A stretch of 64,000 bases of DNA. It comes from T3Sed10-213 sp012519365 (GTDB lineage: Bacteria; Planctomycetota; Phycisphaerae; Sedimentisphaerales; Anaerohalosphaeraceae). A program made the position numbers and the translations under genes. The notes below the pieces were generated by a model. The model made no database searches. It saw only the letters and a list, made by a program, of their open reading frames with translations, and was not told the origin of the DNA. This document shows positions 35,636 through 44,293 of the stretch, piece by piece (position 1 is the first letter of the stretch; each line of letters begins with the position of its first letter). The stretch is from assembly GCA_033809355.1 (NCBI GenBank), contig JAPXLV010000001.1, positions 103,938 to 167,937 of the forward strand, written 5' to 3'.

Positions 35636-37060
35636 TTAGTTGGGAATTTTTTGTTTTGGATGGGCTTTGTCCTGCGTGGTCGGGTTGAGCTGTTTGAGTG
35701 TTTCGACAGCCGCTTCCAGACCGTTCACTCGGGAGCCTTTGACCAGTATTATATCGTCAGGACGGATAAAAAGGTGCAATTTATCACATAACTGGGTGGT
35801 ATCGACAAAAAAATGGCAATCCGCCTCCGCCATCCCTGTCTCCCTCCCCCCGTCGATAATTGCGCGGGCAAACGGCCCGCAGGCCAACAAGCACCCTACG
35901 CCGGCGGTTGCCGCCTGACGGCCCAGCTGATAATGAAGCTGTTCGGCCTGCTTGCCCAGCTCAGCCATACTGCCGGCGATAAAGACTGCCCGTTGTTTGG
36001 TTTGGCCGGCCAGACGCGACAATGTCTCGAGGGCATTGCTCATCGAGGCGGGGTTGGCATTATAACAGTCGTTTAGCAGGGTTATACGTCCGATAGTCTC
36101 GACTGCAAGTCGCATCGGAACCGGCGAAACGGTCTTAACTGCCTCTGAAAAGTCCGATAACTCAATCTTAAGATCCCTGCAAATCGACCAAACGGTCAGT
36201 ACGTTCATCAGATTGGCTCTGCCAGGCAGAGGCACGTCAACGGTCTTGCCGTCAATCCTCAGCTGTCCGGTCAGTCCATTTGCGATCAGATCGGTTCCGA
36301 TAATATCGCAGCCGACAGTCGTGCCAAAGGTTTTGACCCGACAGCCGAGTGTTTTGGCAAAGCCGGCCAACGCCGGCTGATCGCCGTTGACATACAATAC
36401 GCCGTCGGCCTTGAGACCTTTGGCGATCGATGTTTTTTCGACCAGGATGTTTTGCATATTGCCAAAGCCTTCCAGATGGGCCGGTCCGATAAGCGTAATG
36501 CAGGCTGCGTTTGGTTCGGCAAGTCGGGCAAGCGGCTCAATCTCGCCGGGGTGATTGCTGCCCAGTTCCAGCAGCAGTACTTGGCAATCGGGCGGCGTGC
36601 CAAGAATCGACAGCGGCACACCGATATGATTGTTAAAACTTTTGACGGCCTGATGACAGCGATAAAATCGGCTCAGGACATGATGCAGGATATGGCGTGT
36701 GGTGGTCTTGCCCGCTGAGCCGGTAATGGCGATGACGTATGCCGAAAGTTCGTGCCGATACCATCCTGCCAGCGTTGCCAGTGCACCGAGCACGCTGGGA
36801 ACCAGCAGTACCGGTGTCGTGTTATCGGACGGCAGGGCCGGCCGCCGCTCGGCGACAATACACGCGGCTGCTTTATTGGCCACCTCAGCGGCAAAGTCGT
36901 GCCCGTCAAATCGCTCGCCCTTGAGGGCAAAAAACGCCTGCCCAGGCCGGATTGTTCGCGAATCAATCGTCAGGCCGTCAATGGCCGAAGCCGGCTCAAT
37001 GGGTCCCAGGCATTCGGCATTCAAAACAGCAATCAACTTTTGTAAAGAGAGGCTTATCAT
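35636..37060 (-). CDS. murF: UDP-N-acetylmuramoyl-tripeptide--D-alanyl-D-alanine ligase
   Basis: 474 residues. Adds D-Ala-D-Ala to the UDP-MurNAc-tripeptide. Mur ligase ATP site GSAGKTTTRHILHHVL near residue 115, followed by KSFNNHIGVPLSILG. The middle domain has LELGSNHPGEIEPLA and LLNDCYNANPASM, and the C-terminal domain begins GSMAELGKQAEQLH. It lies between murE and mraY with short spacers, so the three genes are probably one operon. Confidence 0.94.
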   Translation of the reverse strand: MISLSLQKLIAVLNAECLGPIEPASAIDGLTIDSRTIRPGQAFFALKGERFDGHDFAAEVANKAAACIVAERRPALPSDNTTPVLLVPSVLGALATLAGWYRHELSAYVIAITGSAGKTTTRHILHHVLSRFYRCHQAVKSFNNHIGVPLSILGTPPDCQVLLLELGSNHPGEIEPLARLAEPNAACITLIGPAHLEGFGNMQNILVEKTSIAKGLKADGVLYVNGDQPALAGFAKTLGCRVKTFGTTVGCDIIGTDLIANGLTGQLRIDGKTVDVPLPGRANLMNVLTVWSICRDLKIELSDFSEAVKTVSPVPMRLAVETIGRITLLNDCYNANPASMSNALETLSRLAGQTKQRAVFIAGSMAELGKQAEQLHYQLGRQAATAGVGCLLACGPFARAIIDGGRETGMAEADCHFFVDTTQLCDKLHLFIRPDDIILVKGSRVNGLEAAVETLKQLNPTTQDKAHPKQKIPN

Positions 37061-37123
37061 CGATTATTATCTATTTTTGCGTGTTTGTTTGATTAGGATT
37101 TGGTATTTCGTTGGCATTTTCCC

Positions 37124-38554
37124 CTACAGGCACGACAGGGCCTCCTGTGCGGCAAGCGTATCGCTAAAGTCGTATTTTCGTGTACCGATAATTTGGTAGG
37201 TTTCGTGGCCTTTGCCGGCAATCAGGACGACATCGCCGCGTTGAGCCTGCGAGATGGCCAGAAAAATCGCCTTTTTGCGATCCGGCTCGATCTGCACGGA
37301 GCGGCGTTTCTCGGAGGAAAAGCCTTCGCATATCTGCTCAATGATTGCCTGCGGGTCCTCAGAACGCGGATTGTCGCTGGTTACGATCACTGTATCGGCC
37401 AGCGTTTCGGCAACGTGAGCCATCCGTGGGCGTTTGGTCTTGTCGCGATCGCCGCCGCAACCGAACACGACGATCAGCCGCCCGCGACAAATCGGCCGCA
37501 ATGTTGTCAGGACATTGGCCAAGGCATCGTCGGTGTGGGCATAATCGATGAACACCCGGACGCCCCGCCGTTCGGCGATGGGTGATAAGACCGGTTCGAG
37601 TCGGCCGGGTACGCAGGACAAGGCCGAAAGCCCCTGTGCGATCGCCGAAATACTGAATCCGGCCGCCAGACATAGTCCGGCCGCGGCCAGATGATTGCTG
37701 ATATTGTGCCGGCCGCACAACGGCGTAACGACTTTTTCCATAATCCCGCCGAATTCAAGGCTGAACTCACTGCCGCTGTCATCCATCCGGTGGATATGCG
37801 CTGACACATCGGCCGGTTCGTCGATCGCGTACCACAAAATCCGCCGTTTGATGCCAGCGGCAATCGCCTTGGAGGCGTCGGACTGGGCGTTAAGTACCGC
37901 CATACCGTGAGGGGGCAGGGCCTCAAACAGCATCGCCTTGGCCGCCAGATAGTTCTCCGGCGTTTTGTGATAATCCAGATGATCGCCGGTCAGATTGGTA
38001 AACGCCGCCGCGGTAAACGCAATGCCCGCCAGGCGATGCTGGCTCAGGGCGTGGCTGCTGGCTTCGATCATCATATACCGCGTGCCGCTGTCAAGGGCCT
38101 CTCGGGCGGTCTTGGCCAGGGTCAACGCGTCCGGTGTCGTCAGAGGGGCATCCACCGTGGTAGAGCCGGCGCTATAGACGATCGTGCCGACCAGCGCACA
38201 GGATGCCCCGGCCGTTTCGATAACCGATCGGACCAGATAGGAAGTGGTTGTCTTGCCGTTGGTGCCGGTCACCGCCAGATTGGTCATCTGACTGGCGGGG
38301 TTGCCAAGGGCCGCCTGGGCCAGAAGGCCGAGGGCCGCGGCGCTGTTTTCCACCACAATACACCGACTGTCGTCGGCCTGTTCGGCCACGATGTACAACG
38401 CCCCCCGCTGACGTGCCATGGGGATGAAACGATGGCCGTCGGTCTGGGTGCCGCGAACCGCCACAAAACAATCGCCTGGCTGAACCTGACGCGAATCAGC
38501 ACACACCCGCACCTTGCCCGATTGTACGACTGCCAATAATTGGGTAAATGTCAT
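37124..38554 (-). CDS. murE: UDP-MurNAc-L-Ala-D-Glu--meso-diaminopimelate ligase
   Basis: 476 residues. ATP-binding GTNGKTTTSYLVRSVIE is near residue 95, and the carbamylated-lysine region is EASSHALSQHRL. The C-terminal substrate motif SDNPRSEDP matches the DNPR signature of meso-DAP-adding MurE rather than lysine-adding forms, so DAP-type peptidoglycan is expected. No ftsI, ftsW, murD or murG is alongside, so the dcw cluster is split in this genome. Confidence 0.94.
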   Translation of the reverse strand: MTFTQLLAVVQSGKVRVCADSRQVQPGDCFVAVRGTQTDGHRFIPMARQRGALYIVAEQADDSRCIVVENSAAALGLLAQAALGNPASQMTNLAVTGTNGKTTTSYLVRSVIETAGASCALVGTIVYSAGSTTVDAPLTTPDALTLAKTAREALDSGTRYMMIEASSHALSQHRLAGIAFTAAAFTNLTGDHLDYHKTPENYLAAKAMLFEALPPHGMAVLNAQSDASKAIAAGIKRRILWYAIDEPADVSAHIHRMDDSGSEFSLEFGGIMEKVVTPLCGRHNISNHLAAAGLCLAAGFSISAIAQGLSALSCVPGRLEPVLSPIAERRGVRVFIDYAHTDDALANVLTTLRPICRGRLIVVFGCGGDRDKTKRPRMAHVAETLADTVIVTSDNPRSEDPQAIIEQICEGFSSEKRRSVQIEPDRKKAIFLAISQAQRGDVVLIAGKGHETYQIIGTRKYDFSDTLAAQEALSCL

Positions 38555-38600
38555 CTATTTTCCTGATGCAGTTTATGGGTCTATTTGTCAATGACTCTTT

Positions 38601-38629
38601 ATACTATCGGCCAAGCGGCGGTTTGACAA
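38601..38629 (-). promoter_or_regulatory. Promoter of the murE-murF-mraY operon
   Basis: On the minus strand TTGTCA (complement of 38624-38629), a 17-base spacer and TAGTAT (complement of 38601-38606) lie about 47 bases before the murE start. A TATAAA is also present three bases further down. Confidence 0.5.
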
Positions 38630-38761
38630 TAGCCCGATTGTTCAAACGGTCGTGTCGGGGCGCTATCGCGGCAAAAATCCGTTTGCATTATTCTGTCCGT
38701 ATCGCTATGATACCATCGGTTGTGTAACGATAATATCCACCTTCTGCCCAAAACACGGCTT

Positions 38762-39634
38762 TTGAACGAGATCTGGACCATACAACGGCTGCTGAACTGG
38801 ATCACGGAGTACTTCACCAAGAAGGGTGTGGACAGCCCGCGCCTCAGCGCCGAACTTTTGCTTTGCGATGTTCTCAAACTGGAACGGATTCAACTTTACA
38901 CTTTTTTTGACCGTATCGTGCAAAAGCCGCAGCTGGACGCCCTGCGTGCGCTGGTTCAGCGGGCCGGCGAGCATGAGCCGGTGGCGTATCTGGTCGGACG
39001 GTGTGAATTTTATTCGCTGTCGCTGGCGATTACGCGGGACTGTTTGATCCCCCGTCCGGAAACGGAGCTGCTGGTTGAGCAGGCGATTCATTTTTTACGT
39101 ACCCGCAGCGGTCCGCAGGCGGTGTTGGATTTGTGTACCGGGTCGGGCTGCATCGCTGCGGCCGTAGCCAAAAACGTTCCGGACGCCCGGGTTACGGCCA
39201 CAGATGTGTGCGAAGCAGCCTTGTCGGTCGCGGCCAAAAACATCCAGACTCATGGCCTGAGCGAACGGGTGCAGTTATTATGCGGCGATTTGTTCGATCC
39301 GGTGATCAAGGGCCTTGATGCGCTGGCCTTTGATCTGATTGTATCCAATCCGCCGTATGTCAGCGAAACCGAGTATGCACAATTGGAAAAAAATGTCAAA
39401 GACTACGAACCCAAACACGCGCTGCTGGCCGGGACCGATGGGCTGGATGTCTTTCGACGCATCACGGCTCAAGTAGACGAATTCCTCAAGCCCGACGGGG
39501 CGTTGATGCTGGAGATTGGCTATACTCAGGGCAAGGCCGTGTGCGAATTGCTGGAACAGGCCGGCCTTTTTAAGGACATTCACCTCAAAAAGGACCTTGC
39601 CGGCCACGACCGAGTTGCCATTGCTCTGCGATAA
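38762..39634 (+). CDS. prmC: Peptide chain release factor N5-glutamine methyltransferase
   Basis: Methylates the GGQ glutamine of release factors RF1/RF2. The SAM-binding motif is VLDLCTGSGCIAAAVAKN and the catalytic motif is NPPYVSETEYAQL. The N-terminal helical domain has SPRLSAELLLCDVLK, and the gap to the catalytic domain carries LIPRPETELLVE. No ribosome-binding site marks the start: TTG at 38762 gives 290 residues, an upstream TTG at 38720 gives 304. The translation reading WTIQRLLNWITEYF just after 38762 matches the usual PrmC N-terminus. Confidence 0.9.
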   Translation: MNEIWTIQRLLNWITEYFTKKGVDSPRLSAELLLCDVLKLERIQLYTFFDRIVQKPQLDALRALVQRAGEHEPVAYLVGRCEFYSLSLAITRDCLIPRPETELLVEQAIHFLRTRSGPQAVLDLCTGSGCIAAAVAKNVPDARVTATDVCEAALSVAAKNIQTHGLSERVQLLCGDLFDPVIKGLDALAFDLIVSNPPYVSETEYAQLEKNVKDYEPKHALLAGTDGLDVFRRITAQVDEFLKPDGALMLEIGYTQGKAVCELLEQAGLFKDIHLKKDLAGHDRVAIALR

Positions 39635-39816
39635 CCGCACCCCGCCGACTGCGATGAGTCGCCCTTACGCCGCCATAGCCGCCCCCGGCCGACTACGACC
39701 GGTGCGGCCGCGGCCATTTGATAAGGACCCAACGGGCGGCCAGCGATAATTCTCACTTCAAAAACAAGTACCGCCCGGACGGCCGGCTATGGAACTCCAA
39801 CATTTTTGCACGAAGG

Positions 39817-41490
39817 CTATGTGCTCCACTTCAAGATGCCTCCGGTGTCGGCGCTGGTGGCCAAGGCGGCATATTTGCCCAAGGCGCCGTGGGTAATCCG
39901 CGGCGGGCGGGGTTTCCAGGCGGCCTTGCGTTTGGCCAACTCCTCATCGGACAGTTCGACGCGGATGGTGCGGGCGGGGATGTCGATGCTGACTTTGTCC
40001 CCCGGCTCAAGCAAGGCGAGCGGGCCGCCGACGGCTGCTTCGGGGCTGACATGGCCGATACACGCGCCGCGCGTGCCGCCGGAGAATCGGCCATCGGTCA
40101 CCAACGCCACCGATTCGCCCAAGCCGGCGCCCATAATATAACTGGTGGGGCTGAGCATTTCCTGCATGCCGGGGCCGCCTTTGGGGCCTTCATAACGGAT
40201 GATGACCACATCGCCGGGTTTGACCTTGCCGGCTAAGATGCCTTCGCAGGCCTCTTCCTGGCTCTCGAAGATGACTGCCGGGCCGGCATGTTTGAGCATC
40301 GAAGCCGCGACGCCAGCCGACTTGACCACGCAGCCGTTCGGGGCCAGATTGCCGCGAAGAATCGCCAGGCCGCCGGTTTTGGAATAGGCATTTTCGACTT
40401 TGTGGATACAATGGGTATTCTTGATAGCCGCCTCGGCGATGTTCTGCCCGAGCGTCTTGCCGGTGACAGTCATACAGTCGGTGTTCAGCAAGCCTGGGAT
40501 AGTGCTGATTTCTTTGAGGATTGCGCTGATTCCGCCGGCGGCATCGACATCTTCAATGTGCCAGTCGCTAGAGGGTGAGACCTTGCAGATATTGGGGCAT
40601 TTGTCGCTGATGGCATTTATGCGATCCAAATCGTACTTGATTTTCGCTTCGTTTGCGATTGCCAGCGTGTGCAGGACGGTGTTGGTCGAGCCGCCCATGG
40701 CCATATCCAGAATAAAGGCGTTGTCGATTGATTTTTCGGACACAATATCAAGTGGTTTAAGGTCTTCTTTGACTAATTCAACAATGCGTTTGCCGGCTTT
40801 TTTGTACAATTCCTGCCGTCTGGGGTCAACCGCCAGGATAGTGCCGTTGCCCGGCAGGGCCATTCCGATGGCCTCGCACAAGCAGTTCATACTGTTGGCG
40901 GTGAACATCCCCGAGCAGCTTCCCTGGGTCGGGCAGCCGGCACATTCCAACTCGGTCAGGCGTTCTTCGGAAATTGTGCCGGCATTGTAGGCGGCCACTC
41001 CTTCGAAGATGGAGATCAGATCGGCGGGTTTGCCGTCTTTGGTCTTGCCGGCTTTCATCGGCCCGCCGGAAACAAACAGGGTCGGAATGTTAAGTCGCAT
41101 CGCGGCCATGAGCATACCGGGGACGACTTTATCGCAATTCGGGATACAGATCATCCCGTCAAAGCAATGCGCCCGACACATGGTTTCTACCGAATCGGCG
41201 ATGATCTCGCGCGACGGCAGCGAATACTTCATCCCGCTGTGGCCCATGGCGATGCCGTCGCAGATGGCGATGCTGTTGAACTCAAACGGGACGCCGCCGG
41301 CGTCACGCACGGCCTGTTTGACAACTTGGGCCACTTCGTGCAGATGGACATGGCCCGGGACAATGTCACAGTAACTGTTGGCAATCGCGATAAAGGGTTT
41401 TTGTAAATCGTCGGGCTGCACTCCGCAGGCCCGCAGCAACGCTCGATGCGGGGCGCGTTGAAAACCTTGTTTGACGGCATCACTTTTCAT
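39817..41490 (-). CDS. ilvD: Dihydroxy-acid dehydratase
   Basis: Fe-S dehydratase of the branched-chain amino acid and pantothenate pathways. The ATG at 41490 follows a GGAG box and gives 557 residues, the usual length. Cluster-binding cysteines fit NCDKVVPGM and CAGCPTQGSCSGMFTANSMNCL. C-terminal blocks GTRGACIGHVSPEA and the VSIDIPARTI strand are present. No ilvB/ilvC neighbour is seen; it converges with prmC over 182 bases that hold no gene. Confidence 0.95.
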   Translation of the reverse strand: MKSDAVKQGFQRAPHRALLRACGVQPDDLQKPFIAIANSYCDIVPGHVHLHEVAQVVKQAVRDAGGVPFEFNSIAICDGIAMGHSGMKYSLPSREIIADSVETMCRAHCFDGMICIPNCDKVVPGMLMAAMRLNIPTLFVSGGPMKAGKTKDGKPADLISIFEGVAAYNAGTISEERLTELECAGCPTQGSCSGMFTANSMNCLCEAIGMALPGNGTILAVDPRRQELYKKAGKRIVELVKEDLKPLDIVSEKSIDNAFILDMAMGGSTNTVLHTLAIANEAKIKYDLDRINAISDKCPNICKVSPSSDWHIEDVDAAGGISAILKEISTIPGLLNTDCMTVTGKTLGQNIAEAAIKNTHCIHKVENAYSKTGGLAILRGNLAPNGCVVKSAGVAASMLKHAGPAVIFESQEEACEGILAGKVKPGDVVIIRYEGPKGGPGMQEMLSPTSYIMGAGLGESVALVTDGRFSGGTRGACIGHVSPEAAVGGPLALLEPGDKVSIDIPARTIRVELSDEELAKRKAAWKPRPPRITHGALGKYAALATSADTGGILKWST

Positions 41491-41530
41491 AAGTTCAATC
41501 TCCACATTCACAGAAATCACATTTAGTCAT

Positions 41531-41559
41531 CGTCAATGTTGACAAGACAGCCTATTATA
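41531..41559 (-). promoter_or_regulatory. -10 box and near-palindrome upstream of ilvD
   Basis: On the minus strand TATAAT (complement of 41554-41559) sits about 65 bases before the ilvD ATG. Just downstream is CGTCAATGTTGACA (41531-41544), a 14-base near-perfect inverted repeat that would overlap the transcription start. No convincing -35 is seen. An operator is plausible but unproven. Confidence 0.35.
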
Positions 41560-41706
41560 ACCGTCATAAGACGATAGAAAAGCCCAAAATCCCGAAAGTT
41601 ATTCATATGCTGTATCCAGGCCGTATCAGAGAGTCGCCTGTCAGGAAAAGCGGCGGGGTGTGGGCAGATGGTTTTCGGAATTCCCGTTAAATACCGTATT
41701 TATCTA

Positions 41707-41735
41707 TTGTCAAGTGGATTGGGGCGGACTATAAT
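41707..41735 (+). promoter_or_regulatory. Consensus promoter of the lipoprotein gene pair
   Basis: TTGTCA (41707-41712), exactly 17 bases, then TATAAT (41730-41735). Transcription would start near 41742 with a leader of ~53 bases ending in GAGGAG. Confidence 0.7.
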
Positions 41736-41794
41736 CGCACTTATAGTGGACGCAAACACAAGAGGTTTTACCGGTATTCTATGAGGAGAATATT

Positions 41795-42757
41795 ATGTCG
41801 GGCAAAGCATGTCTTATGGCAGCAACGGTCGCGATGGTCTTGTTGGGGGTGATTTCAGGGTGCAGCCCATCTGCTCGTGTGTCGCTTCAGTTTACTCCCA
41901 ATACGACGGCCTCCTACGAGGTGACCACCGAGGTGACCAAGGATTTTCGTTTTGAACAGCCTACGGTGGACAAACTTCGCGAGGAACAGACCCAAACGCT
42001 TATTCGCATGGGCTTTACCCAGACGGTAACCGATGTGGATAGCCAGGGCGTGGCCACCTGCGATGTGAGGATTGATAGTTTGGCGATCACGATGACCAAC
42101 AAGAACGAAGAACGGCTTGTGTTCGACAGCACCAATGAGGCCCATCGCACTAATCCGCTGATGAAACTGATCGGCCAGCATTACACGGTGCAAATGTCGC
42201 CGGACGGCAAGGTGGTCGGGTTTGACTCCGAGGCGGCTAAAAAGGCGGTCACGACGGGGGTTGAGGGCCAAGTGGCCAAGCGGTTGCTGGAGGAAGTCGG
42301 CATTCGCGAACGCCATGAAATCCCTGCGATATGGGATATTGTCGGCCAGACTGTCGCGAGCAAGAAGACCTGGAAACAGGTTGTGCCGTCACCGCCGGGG
42401 GCGCTGGAGCCTAAAAGCTACGAAAAAGTCTATACTCTCAAAGGCATTGAGACGAAAAACGGCCACTCCGTAGCGGTCATTGAAATGAAGGCCATGGAAA
42501 GCGCCGAGCCGGCGCCCGGCCAAACCCAGTCGGCTGCGTCCGGTATGGGGTTCTTTGCCAAGATGTTCGACAGCCAGGATGACTATACCGGCAAGCTGCT
42601 ACTGGATCTGAGCAGCGGGGAGGTGCTTGAGTACAACGAGACGCTGGTTAGTACCTATCTGGCAAAGGATACGCCGGCTAACGCTCCGCCCGCGGCGGAG
42701 CCGGACACCTTGACGATGCGGTTTACCCATCGCATTGCGATGAAGAAACTTAACTAA
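41795..42757 (+). CDS. Lipoprotein of unknown function, DUF6263-like
   Basis: 320 residues. A type II signal peptide ends in the lipobox VISGC, so the mature protein is anchored by its N-terminal cysteine. The body is beta-rich with charged strands (SYEVTTEVTKDFRFEQP; DSLAITMTNKNEERLVFDS) and a KMSPDGKV-like turn (QMSPDGKVVGFDSEAAKKAV). Resembles the DUF6263 group of large bacterial lipoproteins; no enzyme motif is seen. It is followed by a second lipoprotein of the same general build after 15 bases, so the two probably work as a pair. Confidence 0.72.
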   Translation: MSGKACLMAATVAMVLLGVISGCSPSARVSLQFTPNTTASYEVTTEVTKDFRFEQPTVDKLREEQTQTLIRMGFTQTVTDVDSQGVATCDVRIDSLAITMTNKNEERLVFDSTNEAHRTNPLMKLIGQHYTVQMSPDGKVVGFDSEAAKKAVTTGVEGQVAKRLLEEVGIRERHEIPAIWDIVGQTVASKKTWKQVVPSPPGALEPKSYEKVYTLKGIETKNGHSVAVIEMKAMESAEPAPGQTQSAASGMGFFAKMFDSQDDYTGKLLLDLSSGEVLEYNETLVSTYLAKDTPANAPPAAEPDTLTMRFTHRIAMKKLN

Positions 42758-42772
42758 ACAGAAGGATAAGGC

Positions 42773-43756
42773 GTGCGCTTACAAGGCTTTTGCTTATTCA
42801 GTGCGGCTGCGGTTGTGGTCCTGGCCGGCTGCGGGGGTCCGTCTCTGCGGGGCGAGGGGCTGCTGGTTGAATTTGAGAAAAATCAGCCGTTGCGGTATCG
42901 GATGATTTCAGAGCGAAACACCCGTATTGACCTGAAAGGCGAATCGGGACAGCGGCAATCGGCTCCCCAGACGATAACCGAACGGCTGGAGTTGGTGATG
43001 GTTTATACGCCCGTTGAGGTGGATTTATTCGGGCTGAGTACCGTTCAGGTCAGTTGTGAATCGGCCAAGGTAACGCGGACGTCGTTTTCAGGACGGGACA
43101 GTTCACGCGACGCGGTGGAGTCGCTGCCGGAGATGTCCTTTCTGCTGACGCTGACACCCACGGGCCGGATTGAGGATGCCAATGATTTCAATCGGGTGGT
43201 GCGTCAGTTGGGTCAGAAGGCCTTTGCCCAGACCCGCGCCTCGGCTGGCCGCGTTAAGGACCCGGATATGATCAGCGATTTTATCGTGCTGCAATTGCAT
43301 CTGTGGGATTCGATCGCCTCGATTGATGATCCGCTTAAAGGGGTAACGGCCGGTTCACGCTGGCAGTCGCGGCAATTGCTGCCGTGGCCGGCACCGGTGC
43401 CAAACCCGCCGACGCGCATTACCACCTACACCCTTGAGAAGATCGTTGAAGAAGACGGCCGGCGAAAGGCGCATATTACAAGTACGTATGAGCTGACCGA
43501 CGACTTTGTGCGGGATATTCCGGTGGCGTACGAAGGAACGTTTCAGATGCGCGGGTTGTTCGGATTTTTGCGGCGGTATCAGTTCGAGTCTATTGACGGC
43601 ACCGGCAGCCAGATTTTCGACATCGACCGCGGAGTCCTTGAGAAGGATGAGCAGCATTATACGATGAAAGTCCCGGCCGATTTTATGCTGGCGCTGGGCG
43701 ATTCCAAGCCGGTTCTCGAAGTCGAGCAAACCCTATCTACTGAGTTGCTGAAATGA
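42773..43756 (+). CDS. Second lipoprotein of the pair, unknown function
   Basis: Starts with GTG behind AAGGATAAG; 327 residues with lipobox VLAGC. Its layout parallels the preceding gene: an opening LRYRMISERNTRIDLKGE-type strand, a LTLTPTGRIEDANDFNRV turn in the place of the first protein's SPDGKV element, and matching terminal strands. This suggests an ancient duplication. Its stop codon overlaps the ATG of the HIT gene (ATGA). Confidence 0.7.
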   Translation: MRLQGFCLFSAAAVVVLAGCGGPSLRGEGLLVEFEKNQPLRYRMISERNTRIDLKGESGQRQSAPQTITERLELVMVYTPVEVDLFGLSTVQVSCESAKVTRTSFSGRDSSRDAVESLPEMSFLLTLTPTGRIEDANDFNRVVRQLGQKAFAQTRASAGRVKDPDMISDFIVLQLHLWDSIASIDDPLKGVTAGSRWQSRQLLPWPAPVPNPPTRITTYTLEKIVEEDGRRKAHITSTYELTDDFVRDIPVAYEGTFQMRGLFGFLRRYQFESIDGTGSQIFDIDRGVLEKDEQHYTMKVPADFMLALGDSKPVLEVEQTLSTELLK

Positions 43757-44286
43757 GTGAAAACAGCCCGTTGGAACGCAACACTCTTTGGGCGCCGTGG
43801 CGCATCAAGTATATCCAGGGACTGGGCGGCAAAGGCGACTGTTTTTTGTGCGATTATCTGGCCAGGCCGGAACAAGACGCCGAACATCACGTGCTGTGGC
43901 GCACCGAGCATGCCATTGTGGTGTTTAACAAGTTTCCGTACAACAACGGCCATTTGTTGATTGCGCCCAAGCGGCATATCCCCGATTTTGAGCAGGCCAC
44001 CGATGAGGAGCTGCTGGTGTTGATGCGGCTGGTACGCGACAGCCAGCGGATATTAAAAAAGGCCATTGCGCCGCATGGATTTAATGTGGGGATGAACTTC
44101 GGCCGCTGCGCCGGGGCGGGGCTGCCTGAACATGTGCATATTCACGTGGTGCCGCGATGGAACGGTGATACCAACTTTATGCCCGTCTGCAACGATACGG
44201 ATGTCATTAGTCAGGGGCTGGATGAGCTGTATCGGCAGCTGGTGGAACTGAGCGAGAACCAGCCGCTTGGCGGGTCGGGAGGATAA
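43753..44286 (+). CDS. HIT-family nucleotide hydrolase/transferase
   Basis: 177 residues. The histidine triad is HVHIHVVPRW near residue 125 and the FGRCAGAGLPEH block precedes it. The N-terminal NTLWAPWRIKYIQ and CFLCDYLARP are typical of Ap4A phosphorylase-like/HIT proteins from actinobacterial and planctomycete genomes. It likely cleaves dinucleoside polyphosphates or nucleoside phosphoramidates. Translational coupling to the upstream lipoprotein and 7 bases to the dGTPase point to a joint transcript. Confidence 0.9.
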   Translation: MSENSPLERNTLWAPWRIKYIQGLGGKGDCFLCDYLARPEQDAEHHVLWRTEHAIVVFNKFPYNNGHLLIAPKRHIPDFEQATDEELLVLMRLVRDSQRILKKAIAPHGFNVGMNFGRCAGAGLPEHVHIHVVPRWNGDTNFMPVCNDTDVISQGLDELYRQLVELSENQPLGGSGG

Positions 44287-44293
44287 AGCCGTG

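Noticed and set aside
37598..37610. GGTTCGAGTC-like string suggesting a tRNA T-loop
   Set aside because: It lies within murE coding sequence and no cloverleaf can be built around it.
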